From: Xestospongia muta
Lineage: Eukaryota; Porifera; Demospongiae; Haplosclerida; Petrosiidae
Direction: 5' to 3'
Assembly (NCBI GenBank): GCA_963693285.1
Contig: OY848918.1
Coordinates: 11,311,592-11,375,591, forward strand
DNA length: 64,000 nt
Within the stretch, counting starts at the first letter, position 1; each line of letters opens with the position of its first letter. Under the pieces are notes generated by a model. That model saw only the letters and a program-made list of their open reading frames with translations. It made no database searches and was not told the origin of the DNA. A program made the position numbers and the translations under genes. Of this stretch, positions 10,507 through 22,949 are shown piece after piece.

Positions 10507-10592
10507 ACACAATTTGTATAATAATTTACATTGTAAACTTTAGACCTTTTAAGTTATAACGTATACAAAGAAGAGCTGTATTCATATCAAAA

Positions 10593-13500
10593 ATGTTGTT
10601 TGTTCTACTACTTATGATTGTATCTATTCTTCCATTAACAAGTAAGTGCTGTCTAGTTGTATTCTAATGATATATAATGATGTCACCACTAGACTCAACA
10701 GTGACTTCATTGATATGCCCACCTCCTCAACAATGTTACAATGATAGTCATCTCATTCTCTCATGTGAAACAGAGAAAGCTGTTTTAGTTTGGAAAGTTA
10801 TCCAGGAATCAGTTGAAATTGTCTATTATTATCATGATCCTGTAGGTAGCACTCATACTAAAGGGAATTTTCAAACAAGTCATGATCAAAAAACCCCAGC
10901 AAAGTCTACAATGAAAGTCACACCAACTACTTCAATGCAGGGTCTACAAATTGATTGTATTGATGGTATTGATGCGGATAAGAGATCCTGTATTCTTGAA
11001 GTTATTGGTAAGTGAAGAAAATTATGAAATTTTAAAACCTCTATTCAATTATAAAACATTACAGAGTACCCTGGCTCACCTGTTAATCTCACTATTACAC
11101 ATATTTCTGATAATGTAGCAGTGCAATGGACTCCACCAGTACAAACTGGTGGTCCTAATATTACTGTACATTATATAGTTAATATTAGTTCAGAGAATGA
11201 CACTAATTTCATTTGTCCTGATGATCAATGTAATGTAACATTAAACAAAACTACAATCACTGGCTTACAGACTGGTATACAATATAACATTACCGTGTCT
11301 GCTGTTAACTGTATTGGTACAGGACCACCAAGTTCATCAATACAAGTAACACCAGGTATGTGATACAGACAGCATCACATACACTATAAAGTTTAATAAA
11401 CAAGACGCTGGTTCAATTAAATGTACAATATTGTATTACATCATTGAATAGAAGATCATATCCTTTAGGGAAATCCCCTATACTAATTTTACAACCCTCT
11501 TTCAAAGCAGTTGACTTTACTATTGTTAAGTTGTATTGGTCAATTATCAATGGGTCCATTAAGAAAGTTAAGAACTTTAATGTCAACTTGTTTGAAGCAT
11601 TGAACACATCTAATGTAAGAGAGTTTATTACGGAGAATACCAGTCTTGAAGTAACAAATCTAAAAAAGAAACTAGAATACTCCTTTTCTGTTCAAGCAAG
11701 AGATATTAATGAGAGAGTGGGTGTGTTTTCTACTCCTGTCAACTTCACATTAGATGGTACATAAATCAGAGATATTGTCAATTCATCAATCTGTCTGTCC
11801 ATTAATTTATCTGTCTATCTATCCATTAATCCCCATGTATCTATCCATTTTCCATTTATGCGATGACTACATTCTTGTCTTATAGTTCCAATATCAGTAA
11901 ACTTGACAAATTGTACAATTGAAATGTCTGACTCAAATTTCAGAGCTGATCAAAATACAATTTCTTTGCATATAACATTTAAGGTATGTAGACAAGATTA
12001 TTGTGACCTAATTAGAAACACCATTCATCCTATATACACATTGATGTTCTTATGTAAACTAGCCTGTTTTATATGTTTACTCAGTGCATCATTTCATAAA
12101 TTGACATTCATCAATTGAGAGGACATGTTTCTATGGTAACTAAACATACTTTCTCTGACCTAACTATCAATAGTTGTAAAAGCACAAACACTTTAATTTA
12201 TGATGTCATCATTGTAGTGGAAGTTCATGAACTTAAAGACATTATGTCTCCAATAGATATGTAGAACAAATGAACTAAAATTAAGATGTACTCATCTTAC
12301 ATATTAAATGATGTTCATAGGTTACTGTTTAAGTCAGTATAGAATTGAACTTTGGTAAAGTCTTTGAAGTTGCTTGAAACTCTACTCTAAATCAATATGT
12401 GATATGAGGCAGTGCTAGTTAGTAAAAATTGTCTGTGCCTCTATATGAATTATCATTATCACATCTAACACATGTTATAACAACCATTTTGCTTTTTTCA
12501 CTATCTTAATATGTGCTGAGGTCATAGTATACCCCATCCACATCCACATTCCTACTGTATGAGTCCTATATGTGCCTGTTCCCAGACCCTTCCTCTCTTA
12601 GTGAAGGGTCGACAATACCATGAAATCAACTAATTACAACTGCAGACACACATAGCAACCAATGAATATTATTACTCTTGCCATGATCACTTTGAATTAA
12701 GTGTAACTGATGAGTTGAGTAAACATATTAAAACAACTCCATAAGTTATGACAACTGTCCTGTTTTCAGACTTAACAAAAATTCAGTCATTTGTAACAAC
12801 AACTGTACAATTAAAATAATGTTAGGACAATTTTACAATTATATTCTTGTTTAGTACTTTAGGTGTGGCAGACCTCCAATCATTGGATATTTGATACATC
12901 ATAATGGCACAGAGTCTGGCAACACAACTTCCTTTTTTCATAATACTACAAATACTACAGTGGATTACAAAACTGTCATTCCTAGTCAATGTATCAATGG
13001 AGCATATTTGTTGGTATCTGTGGCTGCTGTCAATGACTTAGGTACTGGTGATTGGGCAACAACCAGTGCTAAACTAACATTCTGTAGCCACTTTATTACA
13101 TGTAAGAATGATATAATAACAAAGTTACTATTAATAACATTTTGTGCTTTTTATAGCTTCAGTTACAGTCACTTCAACATCTCCTGCTATCATTATGGAA
13201 ACACTAACATTTTCTAGTACAAAGTCCAATTCTCAGGAACCAATTGCTACTATAGACATTATGAATAGACCAACTTCTACACTTAGATCTACTCCGTCAT
13301 CACAACATTATAATAGTTTGTTAAGCAGTACCTATTGAATCTATAATAATTATTTTTTTTATATACAGATTCATTCCAAACAGCACCCCATACATTCCCG
13401 TCTGTAATTTTATTGATAACATTACCACTCTCGGTACTTTTAGTGATTATTTTATGCTTTATCATCTGTTTGATCTGTATTGTAATATGTAAGAAACATG

Positions 13501-13764
13501 AGTTCACAGATCAAGGTATCTCTCCTCTCTCCTTAATTTGATGACTATAGTCCTTTAGCCACTGATATCTATAGTAATCCCAGCTATGTTAGTGTAACTG
13601 TACCAAGAGTAATTCAAGTGAGACCTCCTTCAGTAATTTATGATGAAATCAGACCAACACTAAGAGAAACACAAGAAGAACAAAGAGGAGGTACTAGTAT
13701 TACTGTTGAAGAGAACACTGCCTATTCTCATATTAACATTAACATCAATATTAATAATGTGTGA
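10593..13764 (+). CDS. A2: intact Ig + 3 FN3 receptor with tyrosine-motif tail (603 aa)
   Basis: Exons: 10,593-10,641; 10,693-11,007; 11,065-11,355; 11,469-11,756; 11,886-11,983; 12,855-13,101; 13,157-13,327; 13,369-13,515; 13,559-13,764. The spliced frame is open (604 codons with stop). The Ser/Thr exon is intact here (SQEPIATIDIMNRPTSTLRS). The tail contains TDIYSNPSYVSV, VIYDEI and TAYSHI, and ends in an extra ININININNV run because the usual stop is changed. The Ig exon differs from A1 and A3 mainly in its middle (VIQESVEIVYYYHDPVG). The conserved promoter box and TATA are absent upstream, because an A fragment is joined at about 10,506. It may be silent or use another promoter. Confidence 0.8.
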
Positions 13765-13869
13765 TGTATTATTACCAATCTTTATAACTTGAGTCTACTA
13801 GTTGTTTGTGAAAATCCATTTTATTTAACGTTTAAGAAATATATATAATATAGTAACTATAAAAATTAG

Positions 13870-14063
13870 TATGTCATTTTAACAACTAATTTGTACCTGA
13901 CATGCATGGAATCTAGAATTTATATGGCTTACTCACTGTATAATTTGTTGGTAATGTAATAGTACAACATACCAACAAATTAGACAGTGAGATATTCACA
14001 AGACTTCTATATTTCATAGTAGTTCAACCATGTCAGGTGCAAATTAGTTGTTAAAATGACATA
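13870..14063. mobile_element. Foldback MITE, copy 1
   Basis: Terminal inverted repeats start TATGTCATTTTAACAACTAA and end with the reverse complement. Their match extends about 35 bases on each side. A second, inner inverted pair surrounds 'tttgttggtaatg'. There is no coding capacity. The orthologous copy is at 28,680-28,889. Confidence 0.8.
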
Positions 14064-14119
14064 TTAAATTTTACAGTGTGGTTTTCAAGCCAAAACTACA
14101 ATATATTTGTAAAACTACA

Positions 14120-14245
14120 GTTATCAATTACTGTACAGAGTGAGGAGGAAGTGCTTATTTCATAATTACTGTAAGGAGTGAGGAGGAAGTGCTTATTTCA
14201 TAATTACTGTAAGGAGTGAGGAGGAAGTGCTTATTTCATAATTAT
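14120..14245. repeat. 38-bp tandem repeat, about 3 copies
   Basis: A 38-base unit, containing 'gtaaggagtgaggaggaagt', is repeated about three times. The matching spacer after A3 has a single copy near 29,000, so the repeat expanded after the segment duplicated. Confidence 0.85.
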
Positions 14246-14489
14246 TGTAAGCTTAACTTTAATCTTACCAGACATACCAGAAGGAAACATACAGGGATGG
14301 TATACTAATTACATGCACGCATATAACATTTCTGTCATTGTCTATGTTAAAGATCTGCCATATTTACTTTAGCAATTGCTCCTATGCTCAGCAATATGAT
14401 ATAATATTGACTCTGAGTTATTCTATAATAATAGTCAATCACAGAGAATATTACAACAGCAATACAACAGGTTAAATACAATTATATTA

Positions 14490-14500
14490 ATATATATCTA

Positions 14501-14531
<31 letters not shown>

Positions 14532-14555
14532 ACATATATATATATATATATTCTA
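14490..14555. repeat. TATC and TA microsatellites
   Basis: A run of tatc units passes into a ta run. It is a simple repeat with no gene content. Confidence 0.9.
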
Positions 14556-15125
14556 TTGACTATTACTACATCTTTTGAGAAACCTTATCAGTTGATCTGT
14601 ACACCAAACTCCAATTAATAATAAAGTCAATAATAAGACCAAATATACTCTTTGTAATGTTCATACCAATAAAATGCCCACAACACATTTATATTGAAGA
14701 ATGGAAATAAATTGTTCTATGAATTCCAAGTACATCGCCTTTCATCCCATTATTTTGTTGTTGCAAAATCATTATTATTGATATAAACCTTTTTGATATA
14801 TCAATAATACACCTAAGATGTTTAATTAGTAGTGACATGACTCACCTATTTTAATAATTATGTGACTTGATTATCAGATTCACTTTTTGTTTGTCTTATA
14901 AAATTTACACGAAATTAAATGAATTTACTATCTTTATTATAAATTTTCACCACCATACCAAATCTGGTATAAGTTGCACGTATTTCAAGTAAGATTTAGT
15001 CAATGTAATAAAAGTATTAATAAAACTTGCATGCACAGTTTTATCAGTCTTATTTTATATGTTAATTATTCACTGGAAAGTCGACTATTCAATTTCACAA
15101 TTAATTTCCTTATCATCATTTCCTC

Positions 15126-16745
15126 CTACATTACACATATATATAGTACAACAACAATTGCTCCCTGTACTACAGTGACAACAATAATGAGCCATGGTAT
15201 GATTTTATTACCTAAAATATATAATGTATATGATCAATATGATGTCTACATGAACATATCTTTGACTCCTCCCCCTCCACATGGCATACCAGTAGTAATA
15301 GTAGGTACAATATTAGCAATAGTAGCAGTTAATGGTGATAAAGTGGATTGTGTGATAGATAAAGATAAAGATGTTGATGCGATCTTTTTCATTACATATT
15401 ACATGTAATGTACATGTTTCCAATCATAGCAATGATGGAGATTTGTCACCTAAACTGCATAATCTCTATCATTAGTATGATGTCTACATGAACATACAAC
15501 CAGGTCTAAGGAGTAGTGGTAGCAGTAGTAGTAGTAGTGGAGGAAGGTACAGGAGTAGCAGTTGATGATAATGGAATGGGTTGTTTGATAGCTAAAAGAG
15601 AAAGAGATTAATGTGATCTGTTTCATTTCTTTAACATGTAATATAGATGTTACATATAATATACATGTTACATACAATATACATGTTACATACAATGTAC
15701 ATGTTACATACAATGTATATGTTACGTGTAGTGTACATGTTTCTAAGCAACCAATAATTGCTTATTTAGATGAGAGCTCAAGCAGGTTATAAGAAATGTT
15801 TGTATTGTAATATTGACTCAAATAATTCATCACTTGTTATTATTGAACTTACAACTAATTTCATTATATCTTGTATCTGATGATAATTGTTTGGATATTT
15901 ATTTTGGGTGATTATTTCTTTGATAAACCACTACCACTTCTACATAATCACTTCACTTTAGTATTAGTACTAAAATACTTCCTATCATACCTACAACAAT
16001 AATCTTACAATGGACTATAGTTGAGCAATTAAAGTTGTATTCTGTAGATTTTCATGAATGCATTGTGCATGTATTGCTATTATGTCAGCATTGTCGTTCT
16101 TAAGATAAAACATGACTTAATTTATAATTAAATGTATTTACAGTGTAATATCTTTTATTATTCCTTCACAAATGACTGGTACTATTTAATAGATATTTAT
16201 TGAGGCAATGTGGTCACATGCAATTCTTCAAACTTCTTAATTAAACTTTGTTAATGTTTCTATATGTAATGAATATACTACTAACAACTTAACTATACCT
16301 GAAACTTTGACAATGCAACTTCGTTTATTTGGTCCTGCTCCATTAAGGCACATAATTTGTATACATCTCTTGATTTGTTCACACTGAAACTCACAATTGA
16401 TGAATATGTCATATTATTATAAGACACATGAAACCTTTCAAATTCATCACCAGTACACTTATTGTATATACAATTATCTGAGCCTACATGAAAGTCACAA
16501 TCAATGAACCAATTTGATGTTGTTATGTTCCATGATAATACTACTGTGAAGGTACTACAAAGACACTGTATTAAGTTTCCTACATAAGTCCCATTACAAC
16601 CCCCTCCACAGTTGAAATCTTTCACAATAGCACCAACATAGAGTATAAAGAGACACAGTCCAAGTTATAGTTACACATATATAACTTACATGTTGGTTTG
16701 AATAGAAAGAGAAGACAGGTAATAAGTAAAACAATTAGAGTTCCA
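15126..16745 (-). pseudogene. B2: Ig-stalk-TM copy lacking its first exon
   Basis: The Ig exon is 16,618-16,299 and the signal exon 16,745-16,690. Homology to B genes stops at about 16,745, where kinase-linked sequence begins, so the start exon is gone. The usual Ig acceptor is changed from TAG to TTG. An AG fifteen bases further in ('gtgaaag') keeps the frame, at the cost of five residues. The stalk exon 15,591-15,506 runs into a TAG instead of its donor. The TM exon 15,211-15,126 (NKIIPWLIIVVTVV...) is intact and phase-compatible with the Ig exon. Confidence 0.65.
15424..15449 (-). other. Candidate short terminal exon with stop, B2
   Basis: This is a homologue of 5690-5715. It reads GDKSPSLL then stop after a tttag acceptor. 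Confidence 0.35.
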
Positions 16746-16815
16746 TTCCATAATGTAGTAAGATACATGTACATAATTTACACATAATATATTATCATTT
16801 GTGTTTATGTTGTAG

Positions 16816-18501
16816 ATTAGAAAGTCATCGAAAGATGTTCTTAAAACTGCTATCTTAAATAGTTTAATTCTAAGTGAGGAAGAATCTGAGGATGAGGCTC
16901 ATGACATGGTTGGCTTTTGTAATCCTCGTCTAAGAGTATGATCTTTTGTAGTGTAATATTTCTTTTGTTTTATTATCTATCTATCCATCTATCATTTATC
17001 TACCAATCATCAGTTTAGTCGTCTATCCATCCATCCATCTAGCCATTTATCAATGCATTCATCTATCCATCCATCTATCCACTCATCCATACATCCATCT
17101 ATTCATCCATACATCCATCTATCCACTCATCCATATATCCATCTATTCATCCATGCATCCATTTATTCATCATTTATTTCTTAATTACAATAATTCACTT
17201 TTTGTATTTATGTTTAGTTACAGACTATATCTTCAGTCAAATCAGAAGAGAATGTATCATCAATTTATCAACGACGAGAAGTAGACGAACAAATTAAAGT
17301 ATTAAAAACTGCTTTAGTAACTAAAACAACAGAACTGACTATGTTAGCCGATGAACGTAATGATTTTCGAGAAAAGGTTGCATTGAATGAGTCAATTATT
17401 GCTGAAATGGAAAAGGAAAAATTAAAATTAGAAGAAGATTTGAAATTATGGAAAGAGAGAGCTGAGGAGAAATTAAAATTAGAAAATGATTTGAAATTAT
17501 GGAAGAAGAGAGCCAAACAACAAGAAAAAGAGAATGAGGTCGCTATGACTCATAGTAGAATGAGAATAAACGAATTAGAAGTAGAAAATGTCCAATTGAA
17601 AGAAGAAAAAGAAAGTGCCTTAGTGTTCATGAAAGAAAGAGAGAAGGCTCATCAAAAGGACATCTTGGCGTCACAAGACATATCATTTTGGGAAGTCAGT
17701 TGTAAAGACATCACTATCACAGGAAAAGAATTAGGCAGAGGTGCTTTTGCTACAGTGAATGTGGGATATTTTCATGAACAAAAAGTAGCAATAAAAATGC
17801 TTCATCCTAATATTTTATCAGATCACTACATTGAGCTGTTACGACATGAAGTTGGTCTGATGGCTAATGTATGTCATCCTCACTTGCTTTTATTTATGGC
17901 TGTAGTATTTGATCACCCAACAGAGTGTCCCCTAATAATCACAGAGTTGATGACTACGTCATTAAGAAATGCTTTATACAAACCTCCAACTAAACTAGAT
18001 AACTGTGCCAAACTTTGTGTTATGAATGATGTTGCCTCTGCTCTTCATTATTTACATACACAAAGGGAACCTATACTTCATCGCGACGTCAGCAGTGCCA
18101 ATGTTCTCTTGGAAGAACTGTCCAAAACTTGGAGAGGAAAACTTTCTGATTTTGGTGCTGCAAATCTTGCACGATTCTCTGTCTCAGCTGCTCCTGGAGC
18201 TGAGATATATACTGCTCCAGAAATTCCTAGAGCATCAGTTTTGATTGAAGAGAATGTAACAGAGCAAACACCTTAGGTCGATGTCTATAACTATGGTGTT
18301 TTGCTTTGTGAGGTCTTTACTGAGAAGCCTCAACTGCCCACTAGAGATAATTATGGTCCTATGCTTAAAGCTATCGAAGTTAATTGGCCTCTAATGCATC
18401 AAGTCATTTTATCGTGTGTACAAGTTGAACCACATAAACGACCAACTATGAAAGAAATCCTAGAAAACTTTCGAGATACTTTTTCTCGTGTTTTGTCATA
18501 A
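16816..18501 (+). pseudogene. K1: 5'-truncated coiled-coil TKL-type kinase with one in-frame stop
   Basis: Exon 16,816-16,935 (Ser/Glu-rich, LSEEESEDEAHD) joins in phase 0 to the exon starting at 17,218. That exon encodes a Glu/Lys-rich coiled coil, then a protein kinase domain. Visible kinase motifs are the Gly loop GRGAFATV, VAIKM with the Lys, HRDVSSANVLL, DFGAAN and TAPE. A TAG at 18,274-18,276 falls just after the APE region; K2 has a sense codon there. The frame then stays open through the C-lobe (EPHKRPTMKEIL) to the stop at 18,499-18,501. No start codon or earlier exon is found, because the left side abuts truncated B2. The product would lack half the C-lobe unless the stop is a sequencing error or is read through. 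Confidence 0.75.
16975..17170. repeat. CATC simple repeat in a K1 intron
   Basis: Runs of 'catccatctatc' and 'catacatccatc' units fill most of the intron between the two K1 exons. Confidence 0.85.
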
Positions 18502-19156
18502 AATTATATGAATTGGTATTGCAAATTTTTTGTGTGTTAGCTTTGTATAATTCATATGTTATTTTCATTCTCAAAATGATCTATATATTGTTCAATGGAA
18601 ATTGCATAACAACTGTTGTATTTTTAGTACTGGAAATGAATGCCCAATTAATGTATTGATTCATATTTTGAACTTAGAACATTTCAGTTCTTTGAATATA
18701 CTAGTTGTCTCATTCCCAGAGCTGACATGTATAGACATGGAATACTGGAATACTAAATTACACATATATAGGATTTTTGTTATCGACTTATTAAAGATCT
18801 AACAAATTTTACTTTATCAATTGTTCATATGTTAAACAGTATGATATAATATTGGCTCTGATTTAATCTATAACAATAATCATTAGAGATTTGATACTGA
18901 GAATACTATAACAACATGGTTAAATACAATTATATAAAAATAATGATTTTATATAATTTTATATAATTATAGATGTCTATTGACTATTTTCACATTTTCT
19001 GAGTAATCTTCAGTTAATTTATGCACAGAGCTCTAATAATAATCATAATAATAACTAAAAACACTATTAGTATAATAATCTCAATATAATTGCAATTATA
19101 AGACCAATGGATCATGGTGGGAAGATATGACCTAAAATATCATATTGATGGTTCTT
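18502..19156. other. Spacer after K1 with possible TM-like exon
   Basis: No complete gene is seen. About 18,830-18,980 resembles the sequence after K2 (36,680-36,790), so the kinase and this flank moved together. On the minus strand about 19,020-19,135, a tttag acceptor is followed by a hydrophobic stretch like that at 36,850-36,960. Both are probably decayed B TM exons. Confidence 0.45.
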
Positions 19157-19413
19157 TTAATAAACATACCAAACTCCAATAATAATTAAAACAATAAAAC
19201 CAACTATTAGAATAACACTCAGAATAGAAAGACCAATCCAATATGATAAGCAGTTATCATCTAAAATATTCCTCAATGTGATGATGGTGATGGAGGAGGA
19301 GGAAGAAGAAGTATATGGGCATTTTATTTGTATGAACATATTTCTGGAGACAGTACAAAGAAGATCAGAATGAAAGAAGTTATATATAAATTATACTTAC
19401 TGTAGTAGCCATA
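19157..19413 (-). CDS. Minimal B-like unit: start exon plus TM exon (doubtful gene)
   Basis: The minus strand has a B-type first exon ATGGCTACTACA with a gtaagt donor (19,413-19,402). A chimeric exon follows, and then a TM exon (19,263-19,157) reading LSYWIGLSILSVILIVGFIV and ending IIIGVWYVY. The middle exon does not carry the start codon into the TM frame, so the small protein is not certain. The TM exon could instead be an alternative last exon of B3, since its acceptor and phase fit. Confidence 0.35.
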
Positions 19414-19984
19414 AATGTTAGCTTTAAACTTGATATAGTATGAAAAAAGCACAAGTGTATAAAACAAATTTTTAATATTTTTTATATCTTGTGTTTAATA
19501 ATATTCAATGCTTAATTTTCAACCTACAACTCCATGGTTACAAGTATATTCATGTCATGTGATCTATATAACACATCATTCTGTGTACTAGCAGTTTATA
19601 ATCACTCAATTATCAAGTCATCATCATACTATAGGACACATATGTTAGCTAATTTATTATTTTGTTACATTGTCCATATTCTAATTACAACTTTAATATA
19701 GTCTCTGATAATTTATAATATGCATTTAACTAATGAACTTGTTCCTTGATATAGACATCTATGATACATAGTGTTTAATTAGTAATGACATCAATTACCT
19801 ATATTAATAATTATGTAATTTGATTATCACTTTTTGTTAGCTTTATATAATTTACATAAAAATGAAATTTCAATCTTTCTGTATATTTATCCTACCACAC
19901 TCAGTTTACATGTACTTCATTGTGTATATAATAAAATTCATTAAATTGTGATAAATACTATATAACTTGCATATACAGTTTTAG

Positions 19985-22634
19985 TCAGTCTTCTTTTATG
20001 TCTTTTAATTCATGACCATTAACATTTACAATATTATTATTCCCTTGTCTTTGATGTTTTCTTTGATAACACCAGACAACAGCAACAACAGCAATAACAA
20101 CAACAATAACAACAACAACAACAATAATAATAATTGCAATGACAGGTATGAGCCATGGGCGAGATTTGTCACCTAAAATACATAATCTCTATGATTGGTA
20201 TAATGTCTACATGAACATACAACCATACCAGTTGTAGGAGTAGTATTAGTAGTGGAGGAAGGTATAAGAGTAGCAGTTGATGGTAGTGGAATGGATTGTG
20301 TGACAGCTATATGAGAAAGACATTGGTGTGATCTTTTTCATTACATGTTACATGTAATATACATGTTTCCAATCATAACAATGGTGGAGATTTGTCATCT
20401 AAATCGCATAATCTCTATCATTGATATGATGTCTACATGAACATAACCATACCAGTTGTAGCAGTAGTAATAATAGTGGAGGAAGGTACAAGAGTGGCAG
20501 TTGATGGTAATGTAGTGGGTTGTTTGATAGCTAAAAGAGAAAGAGATTAATGTGATTTGTTTCATTTCTTTAACATGTAATATAGATATTACATACAATG
20601 TACATGTTACATACAATGTATATGTTACATGTAATGTACATGTTACATATAATGTACATGTTACATACAAAGTACATGTCACATACAATGTACATGTTAC
20701 ATGTAATGTACATATTACATGTAATTTACATGTTACATATAATGTACATATTTCTAAGCAAACAATAATTAGATAATTGACTGGAACCTCCTACATATTT
20801 ATTTCACACTAGTATTAGTACTAAAATACTTCCTATCACAACTACAATAATACTCCTATATGGATCGAACAATTAAAGTTGCATTCATCTGATCAATATA
20901 TGAACTTACTTCCTCCTCCTCCTCCTCCATCCCCATTGTCACATTGAGGAATGGTGATGTCTTGCACTATAACAGAGAGGTATCAAATATTATCACACAT
21001 ATAAATATGCTGAGCATGCACACACACAATGTACCTGCTGGTATCCCTTGACCAAAGATATTAACTGGTATAACACTAATAATGTAAGTTTGACTTGCAT
21101 TAGCTTCAGTAGTTGTCCAAGTAATGTCATCTACTCTATGATATGTAATATCTCCAGTTAAATTATGAGAGAGGTTATAATATTGAACTGGAGGTCGTTC
21201 TATTTTGTCTTGTTCATCCAGATCCTGCATATATACAATGTAACCATAACAACATTAACAATAACATCATTGTAGTTTACTTGTATTGTAATTGTAATAT
21301 TAGCATAACAATCACTTCCAGTTCTATTTGTGGCATTTGAACTATTTATTGACAGCGTTATTCTTGCTGGACCTATATAACACACAGTAATGTCATTAAA
21401 GTGTCTCTAACTTGAAGTCTTACTTAATGTAAAGTCAGAGCTCTTAACACTCTGGTTTCCTATCCTGTCTACACTGTCAATACTATTAACAGTGTAACTA
21501 TATACAGCAGTAGTATTAACAAAAATAGTAGCATTAAGAAACAATGAAGACAAACTAGTTTTAATATTGTAGACCTCATTTGTATTATTTGTAACATTAA
21601 CTTGATATACATCAGCACATGTCACATTGTCCCAACTAAGTATGACTTGAGACTCATTGTTGAAGGTTATATTGAGGTTGGTAGGTTTCTCTGGAGGTCC
21701 TACAATATGACATGACAATATAAAATAGTTGTTGTAGTATAATAAACTAGATACTACCTATTTACATACATAAATACCACATATTCGTATAGTATTGAAT
21801 TGTTTACTATTTTCAGTTCCAATGTCTTTCGATGTCATTGTTTGCACATATAATGAGATTTTTTACTTTGTGAAGCTTTTGTTATCAAAATAACCTCTTC
21901 TCATTATGTTTTTAGCAATCACTATTGTTCTCTAGTAGTTATCAATCTGTACATTGTTGCTTATTAGTCATTGTTAATGAAAAGGATATTTAATTTGTCA
22001 ATGTAGCTTTTCTTTACTATAAGCATACAAACACGAATGCATCGTTATCAACCTGGAGATCTCACAATACAGCTTTTCAGTTATCAATACATCCTGTTTT
22101 ATAATATTTACAAAAATTGAAAAGTATTCTATGTAACAATTACCTGAATCTCTTACAGTACAGCTTTTGTTACTTGATTGTACTCCACCATTAATGCACA
22201 TGATATGTAAATCTGCTGTCTCATTTACTGTGAATGTTAAATTTGATGAATACAGCACATTATCATAGGTAGCTTGAAATCCTTGACCTTCTTTATTTGC
22301 ATTGTCTGATTTAATAAAGTCAAACCGTTGTATATTTGTGCCATTTATATCCCAGGTTAGTAATGGTGTTGTTGTTTTACAATAGCACTGAACCAGGTTT
22401 CCTACACATGTCCCATTACAAGCTCCATTACAGTGAAAATTCTCCACAACAGCACCTATACAGAGTACAGTGTGACACATTAAAAGATTTTAACTTGACA
22501 AAGCTCACATGTGGGTTTGAGTAGACAGAGAAGACAGGTAATAAGTAAAACAATTAGAGCTTCAACTATCTGGAGAAAGTAGACAGAAGAAGATGAATGA
22601 AGTTCTATATAGATTTACTTACTGTAGCAGCCAT
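19985..22634 (-). CDS. B3: Ig + 2 FN3 + stalk + TM receptor (447 aa)
   Basis: This is the best reference model for family B. Exons, read on the minus strand: 22,634-22,623 (MAAT), 22,569-22,509 (signal, LIVLLITCLLCLLKPT), 22,455-22,144 (Ig-like: QCYCKTTTPLLTW, LHIMCING), 21,699-21,424 (FN3), 21,372-21,281 plus 21,224-21,035 (second FN3 split by a phase-0 intron), 20,966-20,910 (Gly-rich), 20,530-20,453 and 20,306-20,229 (two 78-nt Ser/Thr stalk exons), and 20,172-19,985 (TM, then WCYQRKHQRQGNNN and a 30-residue tail ending KDIKED). All phases match and the total is 448 codons including stop. The tail has no tyrosine signalling motif, though one Tyr lies next to the membrane. Alternative ends exist at 20,373-20,398 and near 20,800-20,880. 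Confidence 0.8.
20373..20398 (-). other. Candidate short terminal exon with stop, B3
   Basis: It reads DKSPPLL then stop in phase 1 after a tttag acceptor, between the two stalk exons of B3. Use of it would release a soluble Ig-FN3 form. Confidence 0.4.
20575..20755. repeat. TACATGT minisatellite in B3
   Basis: About ten imperfect units of the 'acatacaatgtacatgtt' type lie just upstream, in gene sense, of the first stalk exon. Confidence 0.85.
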
Positions 22635-22949
22635 AAACTCTAGCTTTAAACTTGATATAGTGTGAAACAAAAGATACAAGTGAATAAAACAAATCCTTTA
22701 AATTTCTTATATCTTTATGTTTAATAATATTCAATGTTTTGTTTTTGTCTTACAACTCCATGGTTACAAGTATATTCATGACATGTGTTCACAATATTAT
22801 TATTTCTTGTTTATATTCATGACATGTGTTCACAATATTATTATTCCTTGTTTACAATCACTTAAATCAATAAACATTCTTAGTTATTTCAATCATTAGT
22901 GTTATCCAAGTACATTGCATGTATTCTCAAGTTATGTGATTCAATTCTG

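Larger units (their letters stand above)
13765..15125. other. A2-B2 spacer with mobile and simple repeats
   Basis: No gene is seen. The spacer holds a foldback MITE (13,870-14,063), a 38-bp tandem repeat (14,120-14,245) and tatc/ta runs (14,490-14,555). It matches the A3-B4 spacer at 28.6-30.0 kb in order and sequence, showing that A2-B2 and A3-B4 are copies of one segment. Confidence 0.7.

Noticed and set aside
15450..15713. Minus-strand frame with Cys/Tyr-rich text around stalk exons
   Set aside because: It runs through the minisatellite and intron in a frame different from the stalk exon. A similar shadow occurs at 20,395-20,688.
17268..17516. Minus-strand frame rich in Phe/Ser
   Set aside because: It is the complement of the K1 coiled-coil exon.
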